Source: Paraburkholderia oxyphila NBRC 105797 (lineage in GTDB: Bacteria > Pseudomonadota > Gammaproteobacteria > Burkholderiales > Burkholderiaceae). From it: a DNA stretch of 64,000 nucleotides. The position numbers and the translations under genes were made by a program. This document shows positions 60,751 through 64,000 of this stretch, in pieces. Each line of letters opens with the position of its first letter. Positions within the stretch are counted from its first letter, which is position 1. The stretch lies in contig NZ_BAYD01000010.1 of the NCBI RefSeq assembly GCF_000685075.1, positions 1 to 64,000 on the forward strand, in the 5' to 3' direction. The notes beneath the pieces were generated by a model. It saw only the letters and a program-made list of their open reading frames with translations. It ran no database searches and was not told the DNA's origin.

Positions 60751-61428
60751 ATGACCACACCAGGAAAAACCCTTCGTTCGGATGGCGCCGAGACGCGAAC
60801 GCGCCTGAAAGAGGAAGCCCAGCGGCTGTTCGCGCTGCGAGGACTCGACGGCGTGTCGGTCCAGGACATCATTTCGGCGGCGGGACAGCGCAATAGCGCC
60901 TCACTGCGCTACTACTTCGGGAACAAGCAGGAGCTCGCGCGCGAATTGATCGTCGACGGCGCGCGCCTGATCGACGAGGATCGCCAGGCGCGGGTCGACC
61001 GGCTGGAAGCAGAGGGAGGGATGACGGTGCGCGCGGTATTGGGCGCGCTACTGATGCCGATGTTCGATCTGGCCGATCGGACGGGCCAGGCGACTTACAT
61101 CCGCATGATCGCCAATCTGCAGTTGAACAACCGCGCGTTCCTGCGCGAGGCGCTGGAAAACAAGTGGAACGTGGGCTATCAGCGCTGCAACGCGCTGCTG
61201 CGTGACCTGCTGCCCCAGCTTCCGCCGGCCATCATCGACCACCGGCTCTCGCTCGTGGGCATCTATGGCAATGCCGCGCTGGCGGCGTGGGAGGCGAGCC
61301 GCGACGGTGGCGAGCCGGGGCGGCTCTGGTCGCCCGGCTATGCGGTGTCCAGCTTGATGGACAGCTTCGAGAACGTGCTCGTGTCGGAGCCTTCGGAGGA
61401 GACGCGCGCGTTGCTGGATGGGTCGTGA
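60751..61428 (+). CDS. TetR-family transcriptional regulator
   Basis: A 225-residue regulator with N-terminal helix-turn-helix (about 13-60; KEEAQRLFALRGLDGVSV, then ASLRYYFGNKQEL) and a helical ligand domain. It is divergent from the monooxygenase-esterase fusion 63 bases away and most likely represses it until an aromatic inducer binds. Confidence 0.92.
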   Translation: MTTPGKTLRSDGAETRTRLKEEAQRLFALRGLDGVSVQDIISAAGQRNSASLRYYFGNKQELARELIVDGARLIDEDRQARVDRLEAEGGMTVRAVLGALLMPMFDLADRTGQATYIRMIANLQLNNRAFLREALENKWNVGYQRCNALLRDLLPQLPPAIIDHRLSLVGIYGNAALAAWEASRDGGEPGRLWSPGYAVSSLMDSFENVLVSEPSEETRALLDGS

Positions 61429-61629
61429 GGCAGACGTATTTCCAGTAAATCTCCCCTGTCGCAATCGTGTATATCCGCGTCGCGTGACGATAAAACCTTC
61501 CCATCCGCCCGGCCGTTAACGCGTTCGTAAGCGAGGATCGCCACGCATTGTGCGGCGGCGCCCGTCTTGCGTCGATCCGCAAACCACATCGGCCGCTGGC
61601 CTTGCCCAGCCATGGCAAAGGGAACGCAC

Positions 61630-63195
61630 ATGCGAAAACAACTCACGATACGCGGCGGGCTCTTTGCGACCATCGCCGCCTATACGGCGCTGCTCGTGCT
61701 CGTGGTGGGCGCGTGCATCGCCGGCCTTTACGTGAGCAATGGTTCGCTCGAGGCCATGTACCGCGACGACACCGCGTCGCTCTTGCACCTGAAGACCAGC
61801 TCCGAGCGCATGCTCGTCCTGCGTGAGCGCCTGAGCGACGTCGCACAGATCATCAGCGCCGGCCAGTCCGCCAAAGCCGAGATCGCCGAGCTCCATACCC
61901 TGCTTGCGCAGAGCAACGATGAACTGGAGGCCTACTCGCGCCTGCACCCGCGCGACGCCGATGAACAGGCCCTCTTCGAAACGCTGCAGAAAAACCGCCA
62001 GGCGCTGCTTGACCAGGTCTTCCTGAAGGCGATGTCACAGCTCGACCACGACGACGCATTCAATTTCCTCGACACGCAGCGGGCTGCGCCGCCAGCGCTT
62101 TTCGTCGCGTACCAGAACGCGATCGGCGCGCTCGAAACGTTCCAGGTCGCACGTGAAAAGGCCCGCTTCGATGCTGCCGCTGCGCATTTCCAACGGATCG
62201 TCTGGGGGATGGCCGCAGTGGCCGCGCTCGCGGTCGTGCTCGGCTTGATCGCCCAGCGCAAGCTCGCGAAGGCGATCGTCGAGCCGATCAATCTGGCTGT
62301 CGAGCACTTCGAAAGAATCGCGAAAGGCGATTTGACGGGCACTGTGGTGACGTCCCGCGAGAACGAGATGGCCTGGCTATTGAACGCCCTCAAGCAGATG
62401 CAGTCCGGCCTGATCGGCACCGTGAGCCAGGTGCGCGCGAGCACGCAGACGATCGTCGGCGACGTCCGCGTGATCGCGAGCGGCAATGTCGACCTCTCCG
62501 CGCGCACCGAGCAACAGTCGGCATCGCTGCAGCAGGCCGCGGCGAGCATCGAGCAATTGACCGCGGCAGTGAGCCAGAATGCGGCCAACGCCCGCGACGC
62601 ACGCAGTTATGTCGAGGGCGCGGCCGGCATTGCGACGCGTGGCAAGGAGGCCATGCAGCGCGTCGTCGAGACGATGTCGGCAATCTCGGAGAGTTCCGCG
62701 CGGATCTCGGGCATCGTCGGCGTCATTGAGAGCATTGCGTTTCAGACCAACATTCTCGCGTTGAACGCGGCCGTCGAGGCTGCGCGCGCGGGCGAGCAAG
62801 GACGCGGCTTCGCAGTGGTCGCGACGGAGGTTCGCGGGCTCGCGCAGCGCTGCGGGTCGGCCGCGAAGGAAATCAAGGCATTGATCGGGAACGCCGGGCG
62901 GCGCGTAGAAGACGGCAACGGCCTCGTCGCGCTCGCGGGCTCGACGATGGTCGAGCTCGTTACCGCGGTCGAGCGCGTGAACGCGATCATCAGCGACATC
63001 AGCGTGGCGTCCGCAGAGCAGTCTGCAGGCATCGAGCAGGTGAACGCGACGGTCACGCAAATGGAACAGACGATGCAGCGCAATACCGCGCTGGTCGAGG
63101 AGGCGGCGGCCGTCGCGCTCTCGCTCGAGGAACAGAGCGCGAGGCTCAATGAAGCGGTGGCGCAGTTCCGGCTTCGCGAAGAGGCATTGGCTTGA
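61630..63195 (+). CDS. methyl-accepting chemotaxis protein
   Basis: A 521-residue chemoreceptor: TM1 (about 15-38), a four-helix-bundle periplasmic sensor (about 40-190), TM2 (about 193-215), HAMP (about 215-268) and the signalling domain with hairpin tip [20 protein letters not shown] near 370. It passes a ligand signal to CheA/CheW. AGGGA lies 7 bases before the ATG at 61630. The ligand is unknown; it sits next to the aromatic-type fusion but shares no clear operon. Confidence 0.95.
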   Translation: MRKQLTIRGGLFATIAAYTALLVLVVGACIAGLYVSNGSLEAMYRDDTASLLHLKTSSERMLVLRERLSDVAQIISAGQSAKAEIAELHTLLAQSNDELEAYSRLHPRDADEQALFETLQKNRQALLDQVFLKAMSQLDHDDAFNFLDTQRAAPPALFVAYQNAIGALETFQVAREKARFDAAAAHFQRIVWGMAAVAALAVVLGLIAQRKLAKAIVEPINLAVEHFERIAKGDLTGTVVTSRENEMAWLLNALKQMQSGLIGTVSQVRASTQTIVGDVRVIASGNVDLSARTEQQSASLQQAAASIEQLTAAVSQNAANARDARSYVEGAAGIATRGKEAMQRVVETMSAISESSARISGIVGVIESIAFQTNILALNAAVEAARAGEQGRGFAVVATEVRGLAQRCGSAAKEIKALIGNAGRRVEDGNGLVALAGSTMVELVTAVERVNAIISDISVASAEQSAGIEQVNATVTQMEQTMQRNTALVEEAAAVALSLEEQSARLNEAVAQFRLREEALA

Positions 63196-63481
63196 GGCGG
63201 TCGGCAGGCGATCGGCCTTATGCAAAGCCCTTTCAGTTAGCAAACTCGCAATCGTATGGTCCTCGAAAGCCACAACCTGAAAGTTGAGCCAGTAGCTGAG
63301 AAGTTACGGTTGTGATGTAACAAGGTATGAAACCGTACAGACTGCACATTTTATAACGACAAAATCTTGCAATGCAGTCGTGTCTCACCAAGCTTTCACG
63401 TAGAAATATTTTGTCACGAAAATGAAAGCGGCGGGCGGTTGCGAGACCAACGCATTAGCCCGCTACGCTAAGGAAATAAAG

Positions 63482-64000
63482 ATGAAGAAAATGCTTCCTG
63501 GCCTGGACGTTCTGCGTTTTTTTCTTGCATGCTATCTGGTTCTGTACCACACGCTCTATTATTACGCGGAGGCCAACGCGATGCCACTGGCTCAAGTGTT
63601 TAGATTCGGCGGCTGTGCGACCAGTATCTTTTTTATCTTATCCGGATTCATTCTGTCGCATGTTTACGTTGGAACGAGGCGCGGTGAAAGCATAACCATT
63701 TCCCCATCGATATTTTTTATCAATCGGTTCACCAATCTTTATCCCATACACATTATTACGTTACTGCTGGCAATTGCATTGATGGCCGTGAGTTCTCACC
63801 CATATGACGTTGAAATGAATAAGCTTGGTTCTGCACCTGGGATGATACACGCCATGAGCGCCGCGGAAGTCGAAGTCAATGCGGTTTTGCAAGTTCTGTT
63901 ACTTCAGGCATGGAATCCTTTTTATTTGGCATTCAACGTTCCGGCGTGGTCCTTGTCGGCGCTGTTTTTCTTCTATTTGTTCTTTCCGATACTCGCCCCC
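63482..64000 (+). CDS. acyltransferase-3-family membrane protein (partial)
   Basis: The first 173 residues of a protein cut by the right edge. MKKMLPGLDVLRFFLACYLV, the SIFFILSGFIL helix, NRFTNLYPIHI and AWSLSALFFFYLFFP match acyltransferase family 3 (O-acetylation of sugars or lipids). The usual catalytic His is in VLYHT. In WSLSxE the usual Glu is replaced by Leu. AAGGA lies 10 bases before the ATG at 63482. The gene is visibly lower in GC than its neighbours, so it is probably acquired and perhaps part of a surface-polysaccharide locus beyond the edge. Confidence 0.82.
   Translation, partial: MKKMLPGLDVLRFFLACYLVLYHTLYYYAEANAMPLAQVFRFGGCATSIFFILSGFILSHVYVGTRRGESITISPSIFFINRFTNLYPIHIITLLLAIALMAVSSHPYDVEMNKLGSAPGMIHAMSAAEVEVNAVLQVLLLQAWNPFYLAFNVPAWSLSALFFFYLFFPILAP

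Overview
The window looks like a chromosomal segment of a Burkholderia sensu lato bacterium (Paraburkholderia, Caballeronia or Burkholderia). It is GC-rich with long antisense open frames and carries families typical of that group: DUF3563 and DUF4148 small proteins, Burkholderiales trimeric porins, a polyhydroxyalkanoate (PHA) gene cluster and dense two-component signalling. Species cannot be assigned from the sequence alone.

Layout. 0.06-0.7 kb: a strong stable-RNA-type promoter firing off the left edge, a divergent initiator tRNA with promoter and terminator, and a possible small RNA. 1.5-15.2 kb: a signalling block. It holds an orphan OmpR-type regulator with a degenerate receiver; a three-gene hybrid-kinase / PAS-kinase / NarL-type operon behind an orphan sugar-binding protein; a GalP-type sugar symporter sharing an operon with a sensor kinase; and a complete divergent OmpR-type pair. 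15.2-20.1 kb: small envelope and stress proteins, a GDSL hydrolase and an FUSC transporter. 20.4-23.5 kb: two overlapping, divergent MutS-like ATPase genes, followed by a lower-GC membrane-protein gene. 25.4-29.4 kb: a four-gene ABC importer. 29.7-34.4 kb: LysR regulator, class III CoA-transferase, crotonase and MFS transporter, probably a carboxylic-acid degradation module.

34.6-41.3 kb: small secreted proteins, a porin with palindromes in its upstream region, an AraC/EamA divergent pair, a patatin phospholipase and an internally deleted IS5-type transposase. 41.8-47.4 kb: a TetR-controlled gene fusing an NADPH:quinone-reductase-like domain to a 14-helix DHA2 efflux pump, then a fusion of an unknown domain to a Sir2 domain lacking its first NAD-binding motif. 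47.5-54.1 kb: a medium-chain-type PHA cluster (acyl-CoA ligase, MaoC hydratase, class II-like synthase, phasin, depolymerase, DUF445). 54.4-64 kb: tautomerase and acetoacetate-decarboxylase-like enzymes, a Crp/Fnr regulator, a second porin, an FAD-monooxygenase/esterase fusion with a divergent TetR regulator, a chemoreceptor, and a lower-GC acyltransferase gene cut by the right edge.

The most unusual items are the tandem MutS-like ATPases, the three domain-fusion genes, the degenerate receiver next to an intact paralogue, and a hairpin in the reductase-efflux junction that pairs with an internal ribosome-binding site. No CRISPR array, prophage or intact insertion sequence was seen. All functional assignments come from reading motifs; no database search was run.
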